From contig CM066040.1 in the NCBI GenBank assembly GCA_033557465.1, positions 326,944,297 to 327,008,296 of the forward strand: a DNA stretch of 64,000 nucleotides, in the 5' to 3' direction. The stretch comes from Ichthyophis bannanicus. Its lineage: Eukaryota; Chordata; Amphibia; Gymnophiona; Ichthyophiidae. The first letter of the stretch is position 1. Each line of letters starts with the position of its first letter. A program made the translations under genes and the position numbers. The notes under the pieces were generated by a model, which was not told the origin of the DNA, ran no database searches, and saw nothing but the letters and a program-made list of their open reading frames with translations. Shown one piece after another: positions 1-10,600 of this stretch.

Positions 1-205
1 CAACTGTCCCTCTTCAGTTAAGTTTGCAGCTGAGTGAAAGGATAGAGGGAGAGAGGAAAGAGACAGAGAAATAGAGAGACAACTCCTAGGGGAGGTGGGT
101 GGGTTGTGAACACTAAATTCCTGCTGTTCCCAGAGATCACCTGTTACAGGTGAGTAACTACGCTATCTCCAGGAACGAGCAGGAATGTAGTACTTTTTAC
201 CGCGT
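1..205 (-). mobile_element. DIRS family A end fragment with internal complementary region
   Basis: This closely matches 28738-28930 inside the better preserved DIRS-A copy. It includes the A/G-rich tract after CTCAGTT and, at about 118-190, the internal complementary region. That region joins a half containing GATCACCTGTTACAGG (complement of the left outer end) to a half containing CTCCAGGAACGAGCAGG (complement of the right outer end). The left terminal repeat would lie before base 1. The match stops near 195-205, where unrelated DNA begins. The recombinase and RNase H piece at 2704-4380 is probably the continuation of the same element. Confidence 0.75.
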
Positions 206-2156
206 ATGGATTGTTGAAGACTATACTGATTTCACATAGACATATTCCAGAAGCAAAGAATTTCATACCTTTGAAAAAGTACTGATTGTGTCTTTTGATT
301 ATTATCTAGAGCTCACTGGGACAAACATTTGCATGTTAAAATCAAGCGGTCAAACAGATTCGAAATCCCCTGAAGAAACCGCTTGCGCGGTGAAACGCAC
401 AGGCGCTGAGGATTTGCATTGGGATTGCATTCTGAAAAAAGTTCACAGATAAGCATTTTGCTATGTTTTGCTATGTTTCTAGATCTTCATTTTTATGAAT
501 ATATATACAGTACCAGTGATGTAAGAACACACCTACGTTTGGTTAGCTTGTTGGAAAGCATCATTGTAAACTAGAGATGGGAAATACATCGGGTCCTTGA
601 TGCAACATAGGGGTTTAGCAGCTATAGAGGCGCAGTACCTCATATGCTCTATCCCCGACTGAGTCCGAGACCCGTTCCCAAATTATTCCAGTACTTTGGA
701 GTTAGTTAGATAGTGGAGCAATATTTTGTGATTATAGTTTCGATTGCTCTAATAAACCCGTTGACATTTTGTTGTCCCATTAGGCCATGACTATTGTCAT
801 GAAGAAGTCCCTTCTGAGCCTATAAAGGTAGGGCAAGATGAGGATTTGCTTTCAGAAACTGACAGGCAGTCTGAGCACATGGCTCAGTGTTTGCAAAGCA
901 GAAGTAAACAAAGAGAGTCATGAGCTAGAAAGAAATGCCCCTGCAGTGACGTATTCCCTAGCTCAAGAGGTAATGAGTTTCACCTGTTTCAGGGCAGGGC
1001 ACAGCTAAGCCCTGAGAGTTACAATGATAAAAACTGGTCATTAGCTTGGAGCAAGGAGAGCCAGAGGGAGAATGAGAAGCAGAGCCAGAACCGAAGGGAG
1101 GGCGAAAAAGGAAGCCAGCAAAGGAGCACGCTGACTAGAAGGAGTCAAAGAGGAGTGAGAACCAAGGGAGCCATATTCCTGAGGCCAGAAGGAAGCAACC
1201 CAGGACAGGGGTTGTCTGGTAAAGGCATGAGAGAGAAGAATCTTCCTGAGAGGCAGGCTTGGCAAAGCTCACACACTCCTAAGAGAGAGACATGCTGGCA
1301 GGAGAATACCGGTACATCTGAGGGGAAAGTTAATAGGCTGAGAGGCAAGCAAACACCAGCTGTGTTTGAGAACCAGTCTAACCCTGCAGAGTGGAGAGTT
1401 CCTTCCCTTTCAAAGCCAAAAGGTAGGCTTAATAATTCATATAAGTTTGAACCTAGCTATAAAGCAATTCCCTATAGTTACCAGAAAGTAGCAAACTCCC
1501 TGGACAAAAACTACAGCATATATGGTAGTTTACAACCCTGCTCAGGAGAGTGTTACAGAGAGAAACCACGTGAGGTCAGAGAAACCGTTTGTTTCAAAGA
1601 TCAGGATAGCAGTTTGCTGACACACCCTGCTAGTCCTGATGCTGAGGAAATGCAGATGGACTCTGACCATAATGAAATAGTGGATGATCGGATGGACTGT
1701 ACATTATCTTTGGCTGACCATGTGAATTCCCTATGCTAAACAGTGTCTGTGAGAGACGGTAAAAGCAGCAGAAGAAAAGGGAGCATTTTCTTTGCCAATT
1801 GAAGCTGTTGTGATTTGTTTTGTATCAAGCACTGCACGTTTAAAGCCTGAAGCTGACAAGGCTAACTTACCTGAGTTCATGTATAATTTCCTCAAGCCAA
1901 TTGTATGGCAATGTTTTGTTCTGAGTTATTCACTTGCATTTAATCCGCCGGGAAGGGGAAAATAAATTCTTGTCATTGCCTGAAACCACTCGACTGCAAC
2001 TCATCTGTGCTCAAAGGGTAAAGGGATTTACATTCCCAGAAGGCCTTGCAGAGTTAAAGCAAGCCCACGCTCTCTGAGGCAGGAACACCACAGGCAGACC
2101 AAGTCTCAGCGCCCTAGGCGTTGGGCTGGCCACCGTGAGGGTGACACTATCTACAT
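206..2156. other. Unclassified insertion between two DIRS-A pieces
   Basis: No recognisable gene or repeat family. It separates the DIRS-A end (1-205) from the DIRS-A coding remnant (from 2704), together with the CR1 piece at 2157-2703, so it probably arrived by insertion. An AATAAA-type signal lies near 1962 and the part from about 760 to 2010 is purine rich. That would fit an LTR-like or other retroelement segment, but no paired LTR, primer-binding site or pol motif was seen. Confidence 0.3.
1155..1739 (+). CDS. Unrecognised 194-residue open frame
   Basis: An uninterrupted frame of 194 residues, rich in Ser, Lys, Glu and Pro with six Cys, and no domain I recognise. No signal peptide or membrane segment is evident. 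The N-terminal half comes from purine-rich DNA, which lowers stop frequency on this strand, so the open frame may be chance. The C-terminus is acidic (residues about 160-180) and ends in a short neutral tail. It could be a fragment of a retroelement gag or simply non-coding sequence. Confidence 0.15.
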   Translation: MRTKGAIFLRPEGSNPGQGLSGKGMREKNLPERQAWQSSHTPKRETCWQENTGTSEGKVNRLRGKQTPAVFENQSNPAEWRVPSLSKPKGRLNNSYKFEPSYKAIPYSYQKVANSLDKNYSIYGSLQPCSGECYREKPREVRETVCFKDQDSSLLTHPASPDAEEMQMDSDHNEIVDDRMDCTLSLADHVNSLC

Positions 2157-2703
2157 ACTGTGTAATTTTGTTCTTTATGATGGTTTCTACCATTTTCCCC
2201 GGTACTGATGTCAGGCTCACTGGTCTGTAATTTCCCGGATCACCCCTGGAACCCTTTTTAAAAATTGACGTTACATTGGCGATCTTCCAATCTTCAGGTA
2301 TTACAGATGATTGTAATGAAAGTGCAGACCTGCTATTAGTAATCTGTGAAATCTCATATTTCAGTTCTTTCAACACTCTTGGATGTATACCATCCGGTCC
2401 AGGTGATTTGCTAATATTCAGTTTATCAAATAGTTGTAATATATCTTCCCGGTGTAGTGATATTTCTCTCAATTCCTCTGCAGTATCACCTTTAAATACC
2501 ACTTCAGTCTTGGGTAACATCCCTACATCTTCCTCAGTAAAGACCGAAGCAAAGAATTCATTCAGTCTCTCCGCTATAGCCTTGTCTCCTTTTACTGCCC
2601 CTTTTACCCCTCTGTCATCTAATGGTCCAATTGACTCTCTCACAGGCCTTTTGCTACGAATGTACTTGAAAAAGTCTTTGTTTCGTGTTTTTGCTGAGTG
2701 AGG
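2157..2703 (-). mobile_element. CR1 LINE fragment, start of RT domain
   Basis: On the minus strand this encodes the linker and N-terminal reverse transcriptase of CR1 ORF2. The order is KYIRSKRPVRESIGPLDD, NEFFASVFTEEDVGML, SKSPGPDGIHPRVLKEL, then GNYRPVSLTSVPGKMVE. It is closely similar to the CR1 copy at 53096-55192. Both ends are truncated: the 3' side stops before the central RT motifs and the 5' side stops abruptly at the DIRS-A junction near 2703. There is no endonuclease. Confidence 0.85.
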
Positions 2704-4380
2704 TGGGTCATGCTTCCTCCCGTGGATCTCTGGCATCCTACCAGGGATGGTGGGTAGGAGTTGAATTAAGTCTGAAAGAGATGTTGAAGAACAGCCTAGC
2801 CAAAGAAGGCATCCCGACGGGAGGCTTTATCTAGACAGTAGTGGGCTGTGAAGGTGTGCATCATAGCCCAGGTGGCTGCTCGACAGATGTCATCGATAGA
2901 CACAGAGTGAAGGTTAGCCATAGAAGCTGCCATGGCTCTCACATTATGAGTTGTGACATGACCTTGAAGAGACAGACTCTTACTCTCATAAGTAAAGGAT
3001 ATGCATTCTGCAATCCATTTAGATAGAGTTCTTTTGGAGACTGGAATCAAAAGCAACAAAAAGTTGAGAAGACTTTCTATGATGCTGTGTTCTTTGTAAG
3101 TAAAAAGCCAAGGCTCTTTTACAGTCCAAAGTATGAAGGTTCCTTTCCGCATTAGAGGCATGAGGCCTCAGAAAGAATACAGGAAGGTAAATCGATTGAT
3201 TTAAATGAAAAGGCGAAACCACCTTTGGCATAAAATGTGGATGAGTTCTGAGAACAACCTTATCATGGTGAAATCTTGTATAAGGGGGATCAGCCACTAA
3301 AGCTTGCAATTCACTAATGCGATGTGCAGAGGTGATTGCAATTAGGAAGATGACCTTTCAGGATAAAAACTTTAGGGCTATAGTGGCTAAAGGCTCAAAG
3401 GGCTGTTTCATGAGCTGTCCGAGAACTAAATTTAAATCCCATGCCACCGGTGGTGGCCTGATGGGAGGCTTTGTTAATAGAAGACCTCTCATAAATCTTG
3501 CTATGAGTGGATGAGAGGAAATTGGCTGTCCATTTAGAGGCTTATAGGAAGCTGCAATTGCACTAAGATGGACTCTTACTGAATTGGTCTTTAGACCAGA
3601 ATTTGATAAATGAAGTAGGTACTCTAATACCGATTCCAAAGGTATAACAATGTGGTTTAAGCCCTTTTGAGAACACCATGTAGTAAAACATCTCCACTTA
3701 AAGGCGTAAGAACGTCTTGTGGAAGGTTTTCTAGAAGCTTGAAGGATATCCTTTACCTGTTGGGAAAGGTTAAGATCCTGTAGGTCTAGGCTTTCAGCAA
3801 CCAGGCCCTGAGATACAGGGACTGGGTATTCGGGTGCCATAGCATCCTGTTCTCTTGGGAGAAGAGGTGCAGCTTGAGAGAGATGTAGAAGCAGGGGATA
3901 CCACGTTTGTCGTGGCCACCGTGGTGCTATGAGGATCATACGACCTCTGTCTCTCTGAAGCTTGAAGAGTGTTTTGGGGATGAGGGGAATGGGTGGGAAG
4001 GCATAGAGGAAGTCATGATCCCAGTGAAGGAGGAAGGCGTCCCTTGCCTGGCAACTGTGAGCCGGAATTCTGGAACAGAACCGGGGAAGTTTGGCATTCA
4101 GTGGATTTGCAAAGAGGTCTATGTCTGGGGTTCCCCAGATGTGAAATATCTTTATCAGCTGGTCTAGGTGGAGAGACCATTTGTGAGGCAGCAGTACTCG
4201 GCTGAGTTTGTCTGCCCAAAGGTTTTGAATGCCTGGAAGATATACCATGAGAAGGTGAATTCGATTCTCTCTGGCGAGGGCCCATAGTCGTAAAGCTTCG
4301 TTGCATAACAACAGAGAGCCTGTTCCGCCCTCCTTGTTCACGTAGAACATGGCTACTTGATTGTCCATTTGGACTAGGAT
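2704..4380 (-). mobile_element. DIRS family A remnant: RNase H and tyrosine recombinase
   Basis: Minus-strand remnant covering the last part of RNase H, the linker and most of the tyrosine recombinase of a DIRS element. The recombinase catalytic residues are all visible, though spread over frames: Arg in DKVVLRTHPHFMPKV (about 3250), HNVR (about 2955) as the His-x-x-Arg motif, and Tyr in TAHYCLD (about 2845). The non-coding part just after the gene matches 28975-29040 of the other DIRS-A copy. It ends abruptly near 4380, upstream of which RT and gag are missing. Confidence 0.85.
3358..4368 (-). pseudogene. DIRS RNase H C-terminus and recombinase N-terminus, 336-residue frame
   Basis: The longest surviving DIRS-A coding block. 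Residues about 1-60 are the end of the RNase H domain (VAMFYVNKEGGTGSL, then WALARENRIHLL and NLWADKLSR, the last carrying the final Asp). Residues about 75-180 are the conserved linker (TPDIDLFANPLNAKLPRFCS). From about 190 it is the N-terminal core-binding part of the tyrosine recombinase (STRRSYAFKWRCFTTWC). The frame ends where the catalytic half continues in other frames at 2796-3309, so the recombinase is broken by frameshifts. RT is absent upstream. Confidence 0.8.
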
Positions 4381-4673
4381 TATCTTAGTTTCATGCGCTT
4401 AGTTTCATCGTCAGAAGGCTTAGAAGAAGCAGCACGTTTAGGAGACATCGTGGGGCTTAGATAAAGGCCTACAGTCCATACGTACAGTAATTTTAATTTT
4501 AATTGTAATACAGGGGTGTATAATTGACTCAGACAACCAAGCATGCGCTGTATCATTTTAACTGTCTCAATCAACCTTTTAATGAATATGCATGTATTTG
4601 AAAAAAAAACACGATAGAGTGAAGCCGCGAAAGTCGAAGCGCAAAGTAGCGAGGGAGGACTGTAATGCATTAT
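4381..4673. other. Unassigned 290-base stretch
   Basis: No clear match. A short minus-strand frame just left of 4450 reads MSPKRAASSKPSDDETKRMK, a basic/acidic peptide that could be the start of a retroelement protein, but it has no support. The stretch separates the DIRS-A remnant from the SINE. Confidence 0.2.
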
Positions 4674-4915
4674 ATGGAGGAGTAGCCTAATGGTTAGTGC
4701 ATTGGCTTGGGAACTAAGAGACCAGGGTCTGATGCCCACCAGCACTCCTTGTGGCCTTCGGCAAGTCACTTATTCCTCCATTGCCTCAGAAAAATCCAAG
4801 TTATCAGTGTCCCTGTTTAATGCACATTACCAAGTTTAAGTTACAATGTAAACCGCTTTGACTGAAATGATAAAGCAGTATAAAAAAACCTGTTAAATAA
4901 ACATATTGCATGAAT
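4674..4915 (+). repeat. tRNA-derived SINE
   Basis: The head resembles a tRNA gene with a box-A-like TAGCCTAATGGTTAGTGC and a degenerate box B near GGGTCTGATGCCC, where a true tRNA would have GGTTCGANNCC. It is followed by the body CACTCCTTGTGGCCTTCGGC and a LINE-like tail with AACCGCTTTGA and TATAAAA. A second copy is at 18936-19125 and a fragment at 63700-63775. It is transcribed by RNA polymerase III in the family and mobilised by a partner LINE; it is not a working tRNA. Confidence 0.8.
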
Positions 4916-4981
4916 TGAGTGAGTGAGAACTAATTTTTCTATGAGCTTTGAAAGGATCACTGGGATCAAGGTTGGAGCATT

Positions 4982-5257
4982 TCAAACCAGAGAGGATTTT
5001 GGGATATTTCCAAGGGTGGGGGCCATTTCACCCAAAGTAAGAGAGTTTCTGACCATCGCACAAATGGTGCTGGATAAGCCTGGGTTCTTAATAATCCAAG
5101 AAGGGATTGGATCAGAGGGGGGAAGTGGTGGACCATAGAGTGGCATTCCCACCATCATGCAAGGGTTCCAGGTGGAAGGTTTCTGAAGTGCTTCCTGCTG
5201 CAACACGGTCTTATAAGCGGAAGTGTATCCACTGGAGATCTTAGTCTCTGTCTTCAT
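4982..5257 (-). CDS. Candidate 3'-terminal coding exon, perhaps of the CCDC24-like gene
   Basis: On the minus strand a textbook acceptor, TTTTCCCTTCTACCCACAG, ends just before 5257 and is followed by 91 open codons and a stop at 4982-4984. The peptide is Pro/Ser rich with MPLYGPPLPPSDPIPSW in the middle. Human CCDC24, as I recall it, has a similar Pro-rich C-terminal tail, and this block lies downstream of the two better exons. The phase left by the exon at 5990-6157 would create a stop if joined directly, so at least one exon must lie between them, or this belongs to another gene. The ATG at the start is probably internal coding sequence rather than an initiator. Confidence 0.4.
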   Translation of the reverse strand: MKTETKISSGYTSAYKTVLQQEALQKPSTWNPCMMVGMPLYGPPLPPSDPIPSWIIKNPGLSSTICAMVRNSLTLGEMAPTLGNIPKSSLV

Positions 5258-5989
5258 CTGTGGGTAGAAGGGAAAATCCCACTGCCTGGACTGGTTTGGC
5301 CGGACTCATGGAAAGGAAATTAACAGGTGAAATTAAATGTCTTCTCATTACCAACGGTTTAGAAGAAACCCACTAAAGAATTATTTTCAGTGGCAATCTC
5401 CTTTCCATAACTAGTTCTACCAACTGGAAGGAGGGTTATACATATTCATACACCAAATTTAAGCACATTCACTTCAAAAGCACACAGACATACACAAACA
5501 CATGGGCATCCTTGCACACATTCATACACCACACCTGTTAATGCACGTCACTTCTGACCTCCAGCTACCAGTCATATCTGTCATGCAGTTCTGGGTCTCC
5601 TATTCACATTTCTGCCAGTACATCTCTGTCCAGAGCTGAATGTTGGAGTCACAGACTTGACCCCAAACTATGTAGGAATCTATGGGGATGAATTATGTTA
5701 TCATACTATATCATCAGTGAAAAGCGTTATAGAAAGTTTTAATAAACACACATAAAATCAAGTTCAGAGGAACTCCAGTAGGGAGGGAGTTATTCCGGCC
5801 ATCAAAATGAACAGCTAACTGGTTTTGTGATGTGAAACAAGAGTAATAGTGAATAAATGCAATCCATTTTACAGTCTACATGCAAAAACGACGACATTGA
5901 CAACACACTTCTACCCCATGAAAGACTAAGCTGAGGCGCTGCAGCAAAGCAATGAATATCGACTCGGATCCAGACAATTTGATACAAAC
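5258..5989. other. No recognised feature
   Basis: Between the two putative exons. I looked on the minus strand for the missing coiled-coil exon of the CCDC24-like gene and did not find a convincing open block with splice sites. A CA-rich stretch lies near 5480-5530. Confidence 0.4.
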
Positions 5990-6157
5990 CTTTCATCCCT
6001 ACTGTGACTCGCAGTCTGGATTCTGCTGGGGACTTCCTCTCCACTGTGTGTCGCTATCACACTTCCGGGTCGGCACATTCTACTTCCAGGTCGACTGGAC
6101 CCCAGCACAAAATGGATAACCTTGGGGTTGTACTTGGCAATGGCCTTGTCTTCGTCT
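5990..6157 (-). CDS. CCDC24: Internal exon of a CCDC24-like gene
   Basis: Acceptor TGTTCCCATTCTAG ends just before 6157. The first base completes the Arg codon left open by the exon at 42614-42792, giving EGR then DEDKAIAKYNPKVIHFVLG. From memory, vertebrate CCDC24 reads [20 protein letters not shown] here, so the match covers about 20 residues in the expected order. A usable donor (GATGAAAG then GTTTGTATC) follows at 5989; a weaker earlier donor at 6100 would give a 57-base exon. The Ser/Arg-rich remainder (SRPGSRMCRPGS) is open but unmatched. CCDC24 is a poorly characterised coiled-coil protein. The call is homology by memory plus splice phase, so it is not certain. Confidence 0.6.
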
Positions 6158-6964
6158 CTAGAATGGGAACACAGAACCACTCACAGGTTAGCTTTCTTGT
6201 CTCCACGGTGGAGTGCTGGCATTTCTCCCCATGACAGCACTGCCCCTAATAAGAGAATGAGTTCCCATATTTCTGCTCCTGCACAACTCTCTTTGGAAAC
6301 ATATTAGAGATGAGAACAAAAATCATGATTCAGAATTACAGACTCTAAGCACACCCAAAGTCCTGATATCTGCTGGTGACTGAGCATCTGATGATCACAA
6401 AGTTTGAATTTTTTAGTTTCCTTTGTCTGTTGCAAGCCTGCCTTATAGGGTGGGGCTAATTAAATTAAAGCTGCTCTACCACTGACCAAATACCTGAACC
6501 AATCTGCTTATCAGAACTTCGAGAGACTACACACTCAGCTAAAGCTTTCAAACTTTATCACTGCCTGGTTTTTTTTATAAACTTTAGCTGTTGCATATAG
6601 GTTTTTAGGGATCTTCAGCCTGCCTACATTCCTTGCATAGCCTTTACATCAGATATCTGAGTGTGCCCTCTGTTCATAGAAGGCCTACTGGCCAGGGACA
6701 CTTAAGCTCTAAATCCAGCCCCTGAGTGACACAGGTAACGAGGACTAGGACTCCCTCCCTCAAAGGCTGTGTACACTGCTGCATCCCCAGCCTCAGATGA
6801 CCCAGGATGTGGAAGGCTCAGTGTGGGATCGGAACCTGGAACCTTTCAGATGGCAGCTCCCAGCACTGCCACAGCTCCATGAGACCATCTCCAGCTAGAC
6901 TACTATCTTTGAACATCAACTTGGACAAAAATAAATCCCCCAAATTCATTGTGTGCTGGGTAAA
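6158..6964. other. No recognised feature
   Basis: Intronic sequence if the CCDC24-like model is right. No open frame or repeat family is convincing. Confidence 0.4.
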
Positions 6965-7240
6965 AAAAATACTTTCCCTGATTCATTTTAAATGTGCTGC
7001 CCACTTTGATGGAGTGCCACTTAGTCTTAGCAGTTTTTCAAAAGGTAAACCATCAATCTCTCTTTACCCACTCCACTCCACTCATAATTTTATAAACCTC
7101 TATCAAAATCTGCTCCAAGCTGAAGAGCCCCAACCTCTTTAGCCTTTCCTCCAAAGGAGTCGTCCAATCACCACCATCATTTTGCTTGCCCTTCTCTGTA
7201 CCTTCTCTAGCCTTGCTATATTTGTTTTTGAGATGTAGTA
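6965..7240 (-). mobile_element. Old CR1 3' fragment
   Basis: Antisense CR1 ORF2 C-terminus. CCAAGCTGAAGAGCCCCAAC and CTTTAGCCTTTCCTCCAAAG correspond to 53560-53610 in the intact CR1 copy. It is strongly diverged and truncated at both ends, which points to an old insertion. Confidence 0.7.
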
Positions 7241-7610
7241 ATCAGAAGCATAATACTGCTACCCGTTGTCTGCATAGTGTTGCTACCCATTGTTGCATAG
7301 AACTGTTATCCATTGCCTATCCATTGCTTGCATAATACTGCTACCCATTGTCTACATAGTGTTGCTACCCATTGTTGCATAGAACTGTTATCCATTGCCT
7401 ATCCATTGCTTGCATAATACTGCTACCCATTGTCTACATAGTGTTGCTACCCATTGTTGCATAGAACTGTTATCCATTGCCTATCCATTGCTTGCTACCC
7501 ATTGCTTGCAGTGAACTGCTACCCACTGCCTGCTTGTTTGCCTATTACTTTCTACCCATTGTGTGCCTAGAACTTGCTACCCATTGCTTGCTCAGACCTT
7601 GATGCCCACT
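7240..7610. repeat. 82-bp tandem repeat
   Basis: The phrase CATAGTGTTGCTACCCATTG starts at 7273, 7355 and 7437, exactly 82 bases apart, and the three units are nearly identical. Degenerate copies built on CTACCCATTG and CTTGCTACCCATTG continue to about 7600. Within each unit the 10-base motif CTACCCATTG or TATCCATTGC recurs, so the 82-bp unit looks like a higher-order copy of a shorter ancestor. Confidence 0.9.
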
Positions 7611-7611
7611 A

Positions 7612-10600
7612 CCATGGCCCCACACCTCATTGTCCTTCTCTTCCTCATCCTCCCCAACTGCCTGCCCTTCTACCAACACCCTCCCTCCTCTTCCCCCTAC
7701 CTTCCTCACTTCCCCCTCCATTCTGCCCCCTAGCCTAGCATCTGCTCTTGACCTTCTTCACACCATCCCCCGCATTCAGCTAGCCCCCCTCTCTTTAAGG
7801 CAACCCCACCCTCGCTTCCGCCATACTATCTCCACTTTACCTCGCTCTCTAATACTCATTCTCCTTCTCTCATCAGGTAATATCAACCCCAACCCTGGCT
7901 CCCCCCCCCTCCCCGATTTCTTTCTCACACTAACAAAAGTTCCTCACATACCCTAACTAATCTCATCCACATCCCGCTCATCCCTCCTTCCGCCCTCCCT
8001 CATTCATCCCACAATCACTCATCCATAGATATCAACTCCAACCCTACCCCCAAAAATATTCCCTCACATAACCTACCCGATACCATTAATTTACTCCTCA
8101 TTTCCCCTCCCTCATGTCCCTCTTGGAGAGCACACACACCCAGACATACCCACCCACACCCTGCTCCCTCTAAATCTCGGTACTACCCTAGAAATAGAAC
8201 CCCACGCTACTCTGATAAGAAATCCACACGTAACTTATCCAACCTTATCCATATCCCTCTCCTCCCCCCTCCACTCTCTCGTTTTCATGCGCCCTATGGA
8301 ACGCATGCTCAGTCATTAAAAAAAAAAACTTTTATTCACGATCTTTTTATCTCTAATGCCCTACACCTTCTTGCCTTGACCGAGACCTGGCTCCCCCCAG
8401 ACAACACCACATCGATTGCCTCTCTCTGCTATGGGGGCTACCAGTTCTCACATACACCTCGATCTACTGGTCGCGGTGGTGGCGTTGGCCTCCTACTCTC
8501 TCCCTCCTGCCAATTCCAACCCCTCCTGCCACCCCAATCACACTCCCCCCTCTCCTTCGAAGTCCACTCCATTCGCCTCCTCTCACCACTTCCCCTCCGA
8601 GTAGCTGTTATTTATCGCCCACCCGACAAATCCAAATCAACCTTCCTCATAGACTTCGACTCCTGGCTTTCTGCCTTTATGGATCCCTCCTCCCCCACTC
8701 ATATTCTTGGCGATTTCAACATTCACATCGACAACCCCTCTGACCCCCATGCCTCTGTTCCTCGCTCTTACCTCCTCGTTCGATCTCCAACTTTGCTCCA
8801 CTGCACCCACACATCTACACGGCCACTGCCTTGACCTAATACTCTTCTCCAATTCCTCTCCCTCAAACTTCCGCAAATCAATCCTTCCCTCATCTGACCA
8901 TCACTTCTTAACATTTACTCTTCAGCTTTCGCCGTCCCAACCTCGTCCTGTCTCCTCCGACCTATTTAGAAACCTTCATAATATTGATCCCCTGACTCTC
9001 TCCTCCACCAATTCTCCATCTCTTTCCTCCATTTTATCCTCCAAGTCTGTTGACGAGGCATTATCCTCATACAATGCTGCATTATCTTCATACAATGCTA
9101 CACTATCCTCAGCCCTTGACACTCTTGCCCCTCCCACCCCACGTCCTGTCAACCGATCTATTCCCCAACCCTGGCTTTCACCCACAATCCATTACCTACG
9201 CATCTGCGCCCATTCTGCCGAACGAGCTTGGTCCAAATCCCACTTCCCGGAAAACCTTCTACACTTCAAATTCATGCTTGGCTCCTTCCACTCAGCCTTA
9301 GCACTTGCCAAACAAGATTACTATATCCATCTGACCATTTCCCTTGCCTCTGATCCTCGCCATCTCTTTAATACCCTCAATTCTCTCCTCAAGGTCCCCC
9401 CGCCCCCGATCCCGCCCTCCCTTTCTGCCCAAACCCTAGCAGACTACTTCCACGACAAAATCCACAAGATTACCCTCCAATTCCATACCCCCTCATCTAC
9501 CTCCCCTCCTCCCCAATTCTCCTCCCCATCCATACTCCCCCTGCCATCCTCTCCTCCTTCCCTCCGATCTCTGAAGAAGAAACCGCACTCCTTCTTTCCT
9601 TCTCCAAACCCACCACCTGTTCATCAGACTCTATCCCCACCCATCTCCTACGTTCCATCTCCCTCACCATTGTCCCCTCCATCACTCATATCCTCAACCT
9701 TTCACTCTCCACTGCAACTGTCCCCATTGACTTCAAACATGCTGTTGTCACCCCCCTCCTCAAGAAACCCTCACTTGATTCCATATGCCTTTCTAACTAT
9801 CGACCCATCTCCCTCCTTCCCTTCATATCCAAACTATTAGAACGAGCAGTCCACCGTTGCTTCCTTGACTTCTTCACCTCCCAGGCCCTCCTGGACCCAC
9901 TACAATCCGGCTTCCGTCCCCTTCACTCCACTGAAACAGCACTCACAAAAGTCACCAACGACCTGTTCTTGGCTAAATCTAAGGGCCTCTATTCTATCCT
10001 CATCCTTCTTGACCTTTCTGCTGCCTTTGACACCATTGACCACAACCTTCTCCTCACCACCCTCTCCTCGCTTGGCTTCAAGGACGCCGTACTATCCTGG
10101 TTCTCCTCCTACCTCTCCCATCGCTCATTCAGTGTATGCTCTGGTGGCTCCTCCTCCTCCCCCACCCCGCTCCATGTAGGTGTACCCCAGGGATCTGTCT
10201 TGGGCCCCCTCCTTTTCTCTCTCTATACCCAAGGCCTTGGCATGCTTATCTCCTCCCATGGCTTTCAAGTACCATCTCTATGCCAATGACTCCCAAATCT
10301 ACCTCTCTACACCTAATATTTCTCTGGCAACCCAGTCCAAGATCTCTGCCTGTCTTTCAGACATCGCTGCCTGGATGTCTCATCGCTGATTGAAACTGAA
10401 CATGGCCAAGACTGAACTCCTTGTCTTTCTACCCAACTCCTCCCCCCACACCTCCCCCTCTCTCAGTCCATGTGGATGGATCTACTATCCTTCCTGTTCC
10501 CTCTGCCCGCAATCTAGGGGTTATCTTTGACACCTCTCTCTCCTTCTCCGCTCATATCCAGCTTGTAGCTAAGACCTGCTGCTTCTTTCTCTACAACATC

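Noticed and set aside
4680..4760. tRNA gene
   Set aside because: Box A is tRNA-like, but box B is degenerate and the cloverleaf cannot be completed; body and tail fit a SINE.
4982..6157. Direct splice of the exon at 5990-6157 to the block at 4982-5257
   Set aside because: The phase would create a stop at the junction; a further exon or another gene model is needed.
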